Shown here piece by piece: positions 25,867 to 33,812 of a stretch of DNA of 64,000 nt (the first letter of the stretch is position 1; the number at the start of each line of letters is the position of its first letter). The stretch is from NCBI RefSeq assembly GCF_011516645.4, contig NZ_CP088285.1, positions 3,924,501-3,988,500 of the forward strand, written 5' to 3'. Source of the DNA: Bradyrhizobium septentrionale. GTDB lineage: Bacteria > Pseudomonadota > Alphaproteobacteria > Rhizobiales > Xanthobacteraceae. The notes under the pieces are model-generated. The model saw only the letters and a program-made list of their open reading frames with translations. It did not search any database and had not been told where the DNA came from. A program made the position numbers and the translations under genes.

Positions 25867-27207
25867 ATGCCGTCGTGTTTCATGATCATGCCTTACGGCC
25901 GCAAGGCGACGCAAGCCGATCCCAAGCTTGGCCCGGCCGAGATCGATTTCAATGCGCTTTGGGATCGTGCATATGTTCCGGCCATCAAGGCGCTGGGCTA
26001 TGAGCCGGTGCGGGCCGATCAGGACACCAGCGCGTTGATCGTCAGCGAGATGCTGGAACGAATCTACTTCGCCGATCTCGTGCTGGCCGACATGACGATT
26101 CCGAACGGCAACGTCTATTACGAGGTCGGCATTCGCCACGCATCGCAAAAGACGGGATGTGTCCTGCTCGCGGCCGACTGGTCCAAGCCATTGTTCGATG
26201 TCGCGCAGATGCGGACCATTCGGTACCCGCTGCCCGAGGGAGATATCAAGCCCGAAGCCGCCGCGGCAATGCAGGCTGCGATCAAGGAGCCGATCAAGGC
26301 GCTTTCCGACGGGATTTCGCCGATGCATCAGTCGATCCCGGGCTATCCCGACAAAGTCGATCCCCGCAAGGCCACGACAATGCAGGACCAGCTTGCAGAG
26401 CAGGCCGCATTTCAGACCAAAATCCGGGCGGTGCGCGCGGCGCCCGTGGCCGAGCGCATGAAGCGGGCGCAGGCGTTGATCGCCGCGGAGGGAAATCCGC
26501 CTGCTAGCTATGCGAAAGCCCTGGCCCTGTTGCTGATGCTGCGCGACTGCGTCGATACCAAGGCTGACTGGAACGTCGTGCTCAACTACACCAGCCGGCT
26601 TCCCAAGCGTTTCGCCAACGAGCCGGAGGTGCAGGAAAATCGCGCGTTCGCGGTTGCCCAAATTGGCGACGATCTCCAGGCCATTGCGGAGATTCAGACG
26701 CTGATCGATCTCGCGGGCTCGACACCGGAACGTCTTGGCCTGATGGGCGGCCGCTACAAGCGCCTCGCTGACGATCCCAATTGCGCTGCCGATGAGCGCC
26801 CGCAGTATCGTGAAAAGGCCATCAAGTATTACGAACAGGGAATGGATCTCGATCTCAACGCCTATTATTGCTCCAGCAACCTGCCCCGTCTCTATCGTGC
26901 GCGCGGCACGGAAGGTGACGAGGATCGCGCGCAGGCGACGGTGAGGCTTGCGATCGCCGCGTGCGAGCGTGCCCGGCGGCTAAACGTCGCTGACGAATGG
27001 CTGCGCCCGACGCTGCTTGCCGCGGCCTTCGATCTTGGCGATCCCGACAAGGCTGACGCGCTTGCCGGAGAAGTGGTCGCCGAAGGCCAGGTGAAATGGA
27101 AAGTCCGCAGCGTGCTTCGCGACCTCAACGCCAGCGTCTTGCATGTCAACGACGCCGCAAGGCGCGCGCGATTGTCTGCGATCATTGACAAGATCAAGAC
27201 GGCCTGA
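25867..27207 (+). CDS. Nucleoside deoxyribosyltransferase-like domain fused to a TRAFs-binding/TPR scaffold
   Basis: 446 aa; ATG after GAAGGA. Residues 1-125: CFMIMPYGRK, LWDRAYVPAIKALGYEPVRAD, FADLVLADMTIPNGNVYYEVGIRHA. This is the N-deoxyribosyltransferase-like fold, with Glu86 at the position of the catalytic Glu in N-x-x-E-x-G. Residues about 165-446 are helical repeats with LMGGRYKRLADDP, AIKYYEQGMDLDLNAYYCSSNLPRLYRARG and a final KWKVRSVLRDL, which match the MAP3K TRAFs-binding domain (formerly DUF4071). Published comparative genomics by Burroughs and Aravind describes this scaffold as a TPR-type sensor predicted to recognise NAD-derived signals and shared with animal ASK kinases. That makes this the likely central sensor of the locus. 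It is co-transcribed with the SLOG-like gene. Confidence 0.82.
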   Translation: MPSCFMIMPYGRKATQADPKLGPAEIDFNALWDRAYVPAIKALGYEPVRADQDTSALIVSEMLERIYFADLVLADMTIPNGNVYYEVGIRHASQKTGCVLLAADWSKPLFDVAQMRTIRYPLPEGDIKPEAAAAMQAAIKEPIKALSDGISPMHQSIPGYPDKVDPRKATTMQDQLAEQAAFQTKIRAVRAAPVAERMKRAQALIAAEGNPPASYAKALALLLMLRDCVDTKADWNVVLNYTSRLPKRFANEPEVQENRAFAVAQIGDDLQAIAEIQTLIDLAGSTPERLGLMGGRYKRLADDPNCAADERPQYREKAIKYYEQGMDLDLNAYYCSSNLPRLYRARGTEGDEDRAQATVRLAIAACERARRLNVADEWLRPTLLAAAFDLGDPDKADALAGEVVAEGQVKWKVRSVLRDLNASVLHVNDAARRARLSAIIDKIKTA

Positions 27208-27373
27208 CCGCCGCGCCATCTTGGCGGCATGGTGACGACTGCTCTGTGAAGCATGGTGCCGGCACGATCGGCACATGACCGCCGCGAGCCACCAGGCTCG
27301 CGCGCTGTGATCACGGCGGAGGGATAGGGCTCATTACCACTGCATTTGCTATTTTCAAAGGCGGTAAGGATCG

Positions 27374-30319
27374 ATGGTTGCGACCCCGGCGATTGATCAA
27401 AAACAGCTCGGCGTCTTCATCTCATATTCGCGCAAGGATGTCGATTTTGCGCAGAAGATCGTCGCCGCGCTGGAAGCGCGCGGATTGACACCGCGGATCG
27501 ACACCCGCGATCTGCCAAAGCTTGAAGATTGGCGGCGGGAGTTGCTGGGCTTTATTCGTGAAGCCGACGCGGTCGTTTTCATCGTCAGCCCAAACTCGAT
27601 TCTGTCGCCGGTTTGCGCGTGGGAGGTCGAGCAGGTCGCCGCGCTCAACAAGCGCCTGGCTCCGATTGTTCTCGAACGGGTATCCGACGACCGCATTCCC
27701 GAAGCCATCGCAAGGATCAACTACCTGTTCTTCGACAAGGCAGACGATTTCGATGCACGGGTCGACGAGCTCGCGCACGCTTTGCAGACGGACCTTGTCT
27801 GGCTCAAGGAGCACACGCGGGTCGGCGAGCTGGCTCGCCGCTGGGACGAGCGAAACCGGCCGGGCGGCCTGACCCTGCGGGGGCAAGAACTGCAGAGCGT
27901 GGAACATTGGATCGCCTCGAGGCCGCGTGGGGCGCCCGAGCCGACGGCTCTTCACAAGAGCTTTGTCGCCGAGAGCCGGCGTGCTGCCACGCGCCGGCTG
28001 CGCCTGACGGTCGCTGCGTCGCTCGCCGTCGGTGTGCTCGCGTTGGGTTTGGCAGCCTTCGCCGTTACCCAGCGACAACTGGCGGAAGCCAGTCGGTCGA
28101 ATGCCGTCCGGACCCTCGCCACCTCCGACTTCCGCCAGGGAACGTCGCTGTTGGAAAACAACGACACGACGTCGGAAGGGATGGCGTTGCTGTCGCGGTC
28201 CGTCAGGGAAGGACAGGACAAGCGCGCCCTTGCAAGACTGTGGACGCTGCTTCAGCAGCGGCGCTTCTGGCTGCCGGCGCAGCCTGACGGCACGGCGGCC
28301 GTTGCCGCCGGTCCCGTGCAATCGGACGCAATCCCGGACGCAATCAAGAAAAGGTACAAGAGCGTTACGGTCAACGGGGCCTCGGCACAGGTCAAGTTCA
28401 TCTCCGTGAGCGGCGACGGCAAGCGAATATTCACCGCCATCGGCGACAACGTCGAAGCGACCGATGCCCAATATCGGATCTGGCGCAGTGACGGAACACC
28501 TGTCACGCCCTGGATCAAGCCGCCATACAACGGAACAAGTTACGTCGCTTCACTCAGAGGCTACCTGTCGTTGGACGGAAATCTCTTGGCTCTGGACGTC
28601 ACGGGGTGGAGAGAGACAGCGTACCTGCAAATCATCGACCTGAAGACCAATCAGCAAATTGGCTCCGACGTGAGAGCGACCGGACGACTCCCGAACAGTC
28701 AAAACGTCCAGTTCTCACGGGTGCAGTTTTTGCCTGAACCGGCTCACGCCGGCGCCGATTCCAGCATGCTGCTGTTCACGGTGTCCGAGAAGGGAGACGC
28801 CGTCATATTCCGGGTGGATCCGTCTGGCATCGACATGATTGCGAAGAGCGAACATGCCGCGCCAATCGTCTTCGCCGAGCTGGACGCCGCACATGAATGG
28901 CTCATGACGTCGAGTTCCGACGGGATACTGCGCGTCACCCGTCTGGCCGGCGGCGCTGGTGGGGAGCTGATTGGCAATGTGCTGCATCTCGCGAGCGTTG
29001 CGACGTCGATCAAGCGAGTAGGCAACGATCGAATTGTCGTAACTCTCGGTCCCGGCAACTCCCCGTTCTTTGCATTGAGCTCGGTCGTGAAAATGCCTTT
29101 GGCGGGCCCGGTCGTCAGCGAGCAGGCATCCACCGGATGCAAGCGATGGGATGACGGCGTTGTTTACGCCATGGACGCTCCGGCTGACGGGAAGCTGCGC
29201 ACATCGAAGGGTGAACTGTCTCGGCCCGGACCGCGACAGCTCGCTGTCGTGAGGGAGGGGGGACAAGTCGCCGTGTCGCCGGTCTTTTCCAACGAAGTCA
29301 TCCTGGTGTGTCTTGGCGAGGGCGGAGATAGCCTTGCGGTTACGACAAGCGATTTTGTCACCGAAGTATGGACGACCGACTTTTCGCGGCGCCTTGGTCT
29401 GCCGATCGTGGAACGGCGCTTGTTCGGTCAGGGAACCACGCCTCAGTCGACGAAGCGCGTATTTGTCCCGCGCGACAACAGGCGCGCGTTGATCGCAAGT
29501 TCGCTTTGGGATCCGCCGAACGTGGACCTTCAGTGGTACAGCCTTTGGGATTTGGAAACGGGCTTGCCCCTCATGGATCGCACACTCTTCGAAAATACCA
29601 TGGGTGACGATGAAGTGGAGCGCGCAATGATCGATCCGGACGCCAAATACGTTGCCTTCACGGGCCACTCAAACAAACGATTTGTTGCTCTCGCTTCACT
29701 GGATTTGACCCCGCCTGAAACGGTGAGCGGCTGGCTCCCCGATCTGGTCGAGGCGTTGGGAGGCCTCGCGATCAACAATGAGGGCGCGTTCGAACCGGTG
29801 CCTGATCGGCCGGGGAAAATCAGGCAGGGGTTCGAGAATATCCGCCAGTTCGCGCCAGGCGTTGATCCCGGCTCCAGGCCGGGACCTCCATCAGGCCGCA
29901 GCGAGGCCGGTCCGGTACCAAACATCACCCCTTCGCCGGTACCTCCGGTCGCTCGGGTTCAGCCCGATCCCCGGCCCATCGCCGCGTCTCAGCCGCCGGC
30001 AAGCTCCTACGATCCCGTCGGCACGGTCAGAGCGTTCTATCTCGCGCTGTCGCGAGCCGACGGCGATTTGGCGCAGACGTTTGTTATTCCTGAAAAGCGG
30101 GGCAGTGGTCCGTTCAATCCGACCAGCATTCGGCAATTCTATTCGAACCTGCCATCGCCAATGGAAACGCTCAGCGTCGAGCTTGCAAGCAACGATGTGG
30201 TGAACGTGAAGTATCGCTTTGTGCGGCCAAATGGCAGCGAGTGCCGCGGCAACGCCGCGGTAACCACCACCTTCAGCGGCGGCAAGACCCTCATTCGCGG
30301 AATTGCTGCAAATTGTTAG
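27374..30319 (+). CDS. TIR-transmembrane-propeller protein
   Basis: 981 aa; ATG after TAAGGA. Residues 11-140 are a TIR domain: GVFISYSRKDVDFAQKIVAAL, RIDTRDLPKLEDWRREL and SPNSILSPVCAWEVEQ, with Glu84 as putative NADase Glu. A linker with RPGGLTLRGQELQSVEHWIASR follows, of the type that joins signalling domains to WD40 propellers in other bacterial proteins. Residues 209-231 are a transmembrane helix (LRLTVAASLAVGVLALGLAAFAV). Residues about 250-790 look like a divergent beta-propeller (repeats such as SGDGKRIFTAIGDN, SSDGILRVTRLAGG). A Pro-rich linker and an 80-residue C-terminal domain (VRAFYLALSRADGDLAQTF) end the protein. It could be a membrane-bound sensor/NADase. Base composition within 28.3-29.9 kb looks less GC-rich than the flanks. 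Confidence 0.85.
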   Translation: MVATPAIDQKQLGVFISYSRKDVDFAQKIVAALEARGLTPRIDTRDLPKLEDWRRELLGFIREADAVVFIVSPNSILSPVCAWEVEQVAALNKRLAPIVLERVSDDRIPEAIARINYLFFDKADDFDARVDELAHALQTDLVWLKEHTRVGELARRWDERNRPGGLTLRGQELQSVEHWIASRPRGAPEPTALHKSFVAESRRAATRRLRLTVAASLAVGVLALGLAAFAVTQRQLAEASRSNAVRTLATSDFRQGTSLLENNDTTSEGMALLSRSVREGQDKRALARLWTLLQQRRFWLPAQPDGTAAVAAGPVQSDAIPDAIKKRYKSVTVNGASAQVKFISVSGDGKRIFTAIGDNVEATDAQYRIWRSDGTPVTPWIKPPYNGTSYVASLRGYLSLDGNLLALDVTGWRETAYLQIIDLKTNQQIGSDVRATGRLPNSQNVQFSRVQFLPEPAHAGADSSMLLFTVSEKGDAVIFRVDPSGIDMIAKSEHAAPIVFAELDAAHEWLMTSSSDGILRVTRLAGGAGGELIGNVLHLASVATSIKRVGNDRIVVTLGPGNSPFFALSSVVKMPLAGPVVSEQASTGCKRWDDGVVYAMDAPADGKLRTSKGELSRPGPRQLAVVREGGQVAVSPVFSNEVILVCLGEGGDSLAVTTSDFVTEVWTTDFSRRLGLPIVERRLFGQGTTPQSTKRVFVPRDNRRALIASSLWDPPNVDLQWYSLWDLETGLPLMDRTLFENTMGDDEVERAMIDPDAKYVAFTGHSNKRFVALASLDLTPPETVSGWLPDLVEALGGLAINNEGAFEPVPDRPGKIRQGFENIRQFAPGVDPGSRPGPPSGRSEAGPVPNITPSPVPPVARVQPDPRPIAASQPPASSYDPVGTVRAFYLALSRADGDLAQTFVIPEKRGSGPFNPTSIRQFYSNLPSPMETLSVELASNDVVNVKYRFVRPNGSECRGNAAVTTTFSGGKTLIRGIAANC

Positions 30320-30338
30320 CGCAGGCAGCGCGGTTTGA

Positions 30339-30414
30339 TGGCGCCCCTGGCCGCAATCAAACCCGCACTCCTTGAACTCAAGTCGAGCGCGTCGGCCAGT
30401 TCCGCCACAGGGGC
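30339..30414 (-). pseudogene. Degenerate tRNA-Leu copy
   Basis: On the minus strand it begins GCCCCTGTGGCGGAACTGG and ends GGCCAGGGGCGCCA, matching the intact tRNA-Leu(CAA) at 33533-33617 over both acceptor strands and most of the D and T arms. About nine bases are missing, including the anticodon, and the T loop is mutated (GGTTTGATTGC for GGTTCGATTCC). It cannot fold into a working tRNA. It lies 19 bp after the TIR-propeller gene. Confidence 0.82.
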
Positions 30415-30441
30415 ATTGCCTGACCGCGCGCTTCGCCCGCC

Positions 30442-31107
30442 TCAGCCAAGCCGCATCGACAGCTCGACGTCCTCGATGAACGGCACCGACAGATAGCCGC
30501 TCTCAGGCGAGCGCACGCGCGCCAGATAGTCGGGGCTGTCATCGGCGTTGTCGGCGACCACGAAGGCGCCCGGCTTGAGGCGGCTCTCCACCAGATCGAG
30601 GATCTCGGGATAGAGCGCCTTGGCGCCGTCGAGCAGCACGAGGTCGATCGTATCAGGCAGATCGGTGCGCAATGTCCGGAGCGCGTCGCCCTCGCGGATC
30701 TCGACCAGGTCGTAGAGGCCGCCGGCGACGAGATTGTCCCGGGCGCGCACCACCTTGGACGATTCGAACTCGCTGGTGATCAGGCGGTCGCCGCCATTGT
30801 CGCGCAGCGCGGCGGCAAGATGCAGGGTCGAGATGCCGAACGAGGTGCCGAACTCGACGATGCTCCGCGCGCCGCTGCCGCGCGCCAGCATGTAGAGCAG
30901 CGCGCCGGTCTCGCGCGAGACTGCGAGCGGCACGTTGTTCAGGCGGCCGTAGAGTGCGCGATAGTCGGTCTTGCTCCGCATCAGGCGCGTCTGCTCCTCG
31001 TCGGTGAGGTCAGCCACCGCGAGCCGGGTTTCTTCCCGCGCGGTGGAAGCCTGCTCGAACAGGCGATCGAGCAGGCCCGCGAGCTCAGGTGAAATGAGGG
31101 TGGTCAT
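30442..31107 (-). CDS. Class I SAM-dependent O-methyltransferase
   Basis: 221 aa; ATG with GGAG upstream. The SAM-binding motif I is IVEFGTSFGISTLHLA (E-F-G-T-x-x-G-x-S). ITSEFESSKV is the acidic end of strand 2, and DLVLLDGAKALYPEIL is the motif of caffeoyl-CoA/catechol O-methyltransferase-like enzymes (LDGxKxxYxxxL). FVVADNADDS follows. The substrate is a small phenol or diol by family, but not determinable here. It is divergent from a TetR regulator with a palindromic operator between them, so it is probably repressed by that regulator and induced by a ligand. Confidence 0.88.
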   Translation of the reverse strand: MTTLISPELAGLLDRLFEQASTAREETRLAVADLTDEEQTRLMRSKTDYRALYGRLNNVPLAVSRETGALLYMLARGSGARSIVEFGTSFGISTLHLAAALRDNGGDRLITSEFESSKVVRARDNLVAGGLYDLVEIREGDALRTLRTDLPDTIDLVLLDGAKALYPEILDLVESRLKPGAFVVADNADDSPDYLARVRSPESGYLSVPFIEDVELSMRLG

Positions 31108-31157
31108 ATCGGGTCTCCGGTCTGAAAGCGGCGCGTCCTTGCGCCCCGTCAGAAATA

Positions 31158-31171
31158 CGAATAATTATTCG
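31158..31171. promoter_or_regulatory. Palindromic TetR operator candidate
   Basis: CGAATAATTATTCG is a perfect 14-bp palindrome centred in the 95-bp gap between the divergent methyltransferase and TetR genes, placed to control both. A degenerate repetition of ATTCGC follows it at 31168-31178. Confidence 0.7.
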
Positions 31172-31202
31172 CATTCGCTAATCGCATTCCCCGGGGGCCT
31201 CG

Positions 31203-31835
31203 ATGGCCGATCGCCGAAGCTCTTCAATTTCCTCGCGAAAACAGCCGCAACAGGCCCGCTCCAGCGAACTCGTCGCGGCGATTCTCGTTGCCGCTGTTCA
31301 GGTTTTGACGAAGGAGGGCGCGCAGCGTTTCACCACGGCGCGGGTGGCCGAGAGGGCCGGCGTCAGCGTCGGCTCGCTGTACCAGTATTTTCCGAACAAG
31401 GCGGCGATCCTGTTCCGGCTGCAGAGCGACGAGTGGCGGCAGACCACGACCCTGCTGCGTGACATCCTCGAGGACGCAAAACGGCCGCCACTCGACCGGC
31501 TGCGCACGCTGGTGCACGCCTTCGTCCGCTCGGAATGCGAGGAGGCCGCGGTGCGCGTCGCGCTTGGTGACGCCGCGCCGCTCTATCGCGATGCGCCGGA
31601 AGCGCGCGAGGCGCGGGGGGCGGGCGAGCGTATCGTCCAGGCCTTCATGCGCGCGGCATTGCCGAAGGCGTCCGACGCGGTGCGCGCGATGGCCGGCGAT
31701 CTGATCGCGACGACGCTGAGCACGGTCGGCAAGGATTTTTCGGAAAGCCCACGAACGCAGGCGGAGATCGAGACCTACGCCGACGCCATGGCCGACATGT
31801 TCTGCGCCTATCTGAGGAGCCTTGGACGACGCTGA
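31203..31835 (+). CDS. TetR/AcrR family transcriptional regulator
   Basis: 210 aa. The N-terminal helix-turn-helix is clear: ILVAAVQVLTKEGAQRFTTARVAERAGVSVGSLYQYFPNKAAILFRL. The C-terminal ligand-binding domain (residues about 85-205) is helical and typical for the AcrR subgroup. It probably represses itself and the divergent O-methyltransferase from the palindrome at 31158-31171. The ligand is unknown. Confidence 0.9.
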   Translation: MADRRSSSISSRKQPQQARSSELVAAILVAAVQVLTKEGAQRFTTARVAERAGVSVGSLYQYFPNKAAILFRLQSDEWRQTTTLLRDILEDAKRPPLDRLRTLVHAFVRSECEEAAVRVALGDAAPLYRDAPEAREARGAGERIVQAFMRAALPKASDAVRAMAGDLIATTLSTVGKDFSESPRTQAEIETYADAMADMFCAYLRSLGRR

Positions 31836-32204
31836 AGCGTCTGCAATCGCGCCGCGGCCGCGCCACGCGTAGCCCGACAGGGCGAAGCGTGCTGCCCAAC
31901 CCGGATCCTTCGCGGCCGTCCTTCAAACCGCCGCTTTAGCGGTCCATCGACAATCCCCGCCGGGCGTCGTCTCCCGGGTGAAACACGTCATAAGCGGAGT
32001 TCCGCTTCGCAATTGACCTGGCGCGCAGCGCGGCGTCAGATCGCGGCAAATATTCTTCCTCGATCTCGGCCGGGTATGTTAGGCAACGGTTCGTTGGCCG
32101 GTCGTCCCTATAAGGAAGTCACTGACGCCTTGCGGGCTGGCTCGAGGCGTGTCGCAACGTGCAGCCCCAATCGCAGGCAGATGATGTCCGACGGAGATTT
32201 TCAG
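31836..32204. other. Non-coding interval
   Basis: About 370 bp with no convincing gene. Fragments of GC-rich repeat-like sequence occur near 31850-31930. The promoter of the next gene is expected near the right end. Confidence 0.5.
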
Positions 32205-32483
32205 ATGAAGTTTGTTCCCCTCGCGGCGTTTCTCATCCTTGCCTGTCAAGTTATTGCTTGCCACGGCGCCGCCGCTCAAACGTCCGGATGCTCGGCGATC
32301 AGCAACGCCAATGACCGGCTGACCTGCTATGACAAGGCTGCAGCGATCACGGGTGGAAGCCCGGACAAGGGCAAGACCGCCTTATCGGATCCGTCGGCCA
32401 AGCGTGGCAGCGTCGTCGAGATGCTTGCTGATGAAAATGCAAAGCTGAACGCCAAGCTCAAGACCATCTGCCGCGGCTGCTGA
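32205..32483 (+). CDS. Small exported protein with CYDK motif
   Basis: 92 aa from the ATG at 32205, chosen because GGAG lies eight bases upstream and a signal peptide (FVPLAAFLILACQVIACHGAAAQ) follows directly. The mature part has SGCSAISNANDRLTCYDKAAA, a pattern common in small periplasmic proteins including the N-terminus of VasI-type proteins, and ends in a Lys-rich helix with CRGC. The function is unknown. Confidence 0.72.
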   Translation: MKFVPLAAFLILACQVIACHGAAAQTSGCSAISNANDRLTCYDKAAAITGGSPDKGKTALSDPSAKRGSVVEMLADENAKLNAKLKTICRGC

Positions 32484-32670
32484 CGCTGCCCAATGGCAAG
32501 CGATCTGATCGCAATGACGCTGAGCGCTGGCCGCAGGAGCCGAGCAGCCGGCGCAATTGCTCCGAGAGCATGATCGCAGTACCGCTTCACGCCGAACTCG
32601 GTTATCAGAAGCGTCCCGGCGGAAGCCCCGCCGCGATCCGAGAAGAGGGCCAGTTCGCTGGCAAGCAATT

Positions 32671-33135
32671 GTGAAGCTCGAACAACGTCTGCACGAACTC
32701 AACATCGAGCTGCCGATGTCGGCGGCGGCCGGCGGCGCCTATGCGCCGGTGGTGGTCCACGGCGACACCATTTATGTCAGCGGCCAGCTTCCGCGCGACG
32801 GTGACAAGGTGCATGTCGTCGGCCAGGTCGGCCGTGATGTCACATTGGAAGACGCCAAGCGGGGTGCACGGCTCGCGCTGATCCGCGGACTGGCCGCGAT
32901 CAAGGCGCATCTGGGCTCGCTCGACAATGTCACGCAGATCTTGAAGCTCACTGTGTTCGTGCACAGCGCCGCGGATTTCAGCGGTCGGACGGCGGTCGCC
33001 GACGGAGCATCGGAGCTCATCAGGGAGCTGTTCGGTCCCGAGCGCGGACTGCACACCAGGACGAGCGTCGGCGTCGCGCAGCTTCCGCGCAACGCAGCGA
33101 TCGAGGTCGAGTTGATCGCAGCGCTGGCGGGCTAG
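32671..33135 (+). CDS. RidA/YjgF family protein
   Basis: 154 aa from a GTG start at 32671, which aligns with the family N-terminus (VKLEQRLHELNIELP). RidA proteins hydrolyse reactive enamines and imines released by PLP enzymes. Visible are YAPVVVHGDTIYVSGQLPRDGD, GRDVTLEDAKRGARLALIRGLAAIKAHLGSLDNV and the C-terminal RTSVGVAQLPRNAAIEVELIA, where the Arg-x-x-V-G-V-x-x-L-P-x-x-A block is the active-site signature of this subgroup. No strong ribosome site is visible. A cytochrome relic follows at once. Confidence 0.88.
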   Translation: MKLEQRLHELNIELPMSAAAGGAYAPVVVHGDTIYVSGQLPRDGDKVHVVGQVGRDVTLEDAKRGARLALIRGLAAIKAHLGSLDNVTQILKLTVFVHSAADFSGRTAVADGASELIRELFGPERGLHTRTSVGVAQLPRNAAIEVELIAALAG

Positions 33136-33138
33136 GCA

Positions 33139-33388
33139 GACGGCTGCTTCGAGTGCCACGGCCGCGCCGGGCAGGGCGGCCGTTTCAACTATCTGACCCC
33201 GGCACTGGCGCAGATCGCGTTGCCGGTGGACTCGTTCATCGCTTTCCTGCGCGAGGCGCCGAACGACATGCCGTTCATTCCCGGAGCGCGTGCTGTCCGA
33301 CAAGGATGCCGCCGACATCCCCGCCTTCCTCGGCTCGCTGCCGGGCCCGAGGCCCGCCAAGGATATCTCGCCGATCTTGAGCAAGTGA
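33139..33388 (+). pseudogene. Cytochrome c remnant
   Basis: Directly after the RidA stop, DGCFECHGRAGQGG contains a haem-binding CxxCH and continues as a c-type cytochrome C-terminus (PALAQIALPVDSFIAFLREAP, MPFIP). An extra base within CCCGGAGCG near 33288-33296 shifts the frame; the other frame then reads ERVLSDKDAADIPAFLGSLPG to a TGA at 33386-33388. There is no start codon or signal peptide, so the gene lost its 5' part and is frameshifted. Confidence 0.75.
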
Positions 33389-33460
33389 GGGAATTGCAGC
33401 TTTCGCGCGGCTGCGCCACGCGGTACCCGGGCGTCCGCCTTCGCCAAGGCTTCGGCGGGA

Positions 33461-33534
33461 CAGCCTTCGCTGCTTCGCACGGATAGAATTTGCGCTTGGC
33501 TCGCCAAGCCGTAGCTGCGAAGCAGCGAAGGCTG
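33461..33534. repeat. Inverted repeat abutting the tRNA 3' end
   Basis: CAGCCTTCGCTGCTTCGCA (33461-33479) and its exact 19-base complement TGCGAAGCAGCGAAGGCTG (33516-33534) flank a 36-base loop that itself contains GCTTGGC/GCCAAGC. It ends within the tRNA CCA and lies downstream of the minus-strand tRNA-Leu. Confidence 0.8.
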
Positions 33535-33617
33535 GTGCCCCTGGCCGGAATCGAACCAGCACTCCTTGCGGAACTCGATTTTGAGTCGAGCGCGTCTACC
33601 AGTTCCGCCACAGGGGC
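33533..33617 (-). tRNA. tRNA-Leu (anticodon CAA)
   Basis: 85 nt with encoded CCA. The acceptor stem is GCCCCTG/CAGGGGC. The anticodon arm CTCGA-CTCAAAA-TCGAG gives anticodon CAA (decodes UUG). A long class II variable arm and a T arm with GGTTCGATTCC are present. A decayed copy is at 30339-30414. Confidence 0.95.
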
Positions 33618-33812
33618 ATTCGCCAGCTCCCGGCCGGGAAAACGGCCAGGGGTTGCGAAGCGCCGCGGACTATAGCGGCCGGCCCGTCACGGTCAACCCG
33701 CGCGGATGTGATTGTCCCGCGCCTCGACAGCGGTATTTTCGCGCGATACGACCCGGATCGAGTATGAAGCAGAGCCATGACCCGCCCTGACGATGCTCGC
33801 AGGAGGAATGCC

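Noticed and set aside
22238..30319. The block as a CBASS or classical Thoeris system.
   Set aside because: There is no CD-NTase, Cap2/Cap3, HORMA or ThsA-type Sir2/SLOG effector fused as in Thoeris. The set of domains differs, although patatin and TIR are shared parts.
30339..30414. A second functional tRNA-Leu.
   Set aside because: The anticodon loop is deleted and the T loop mutated; it cannot fold as a tRNA.
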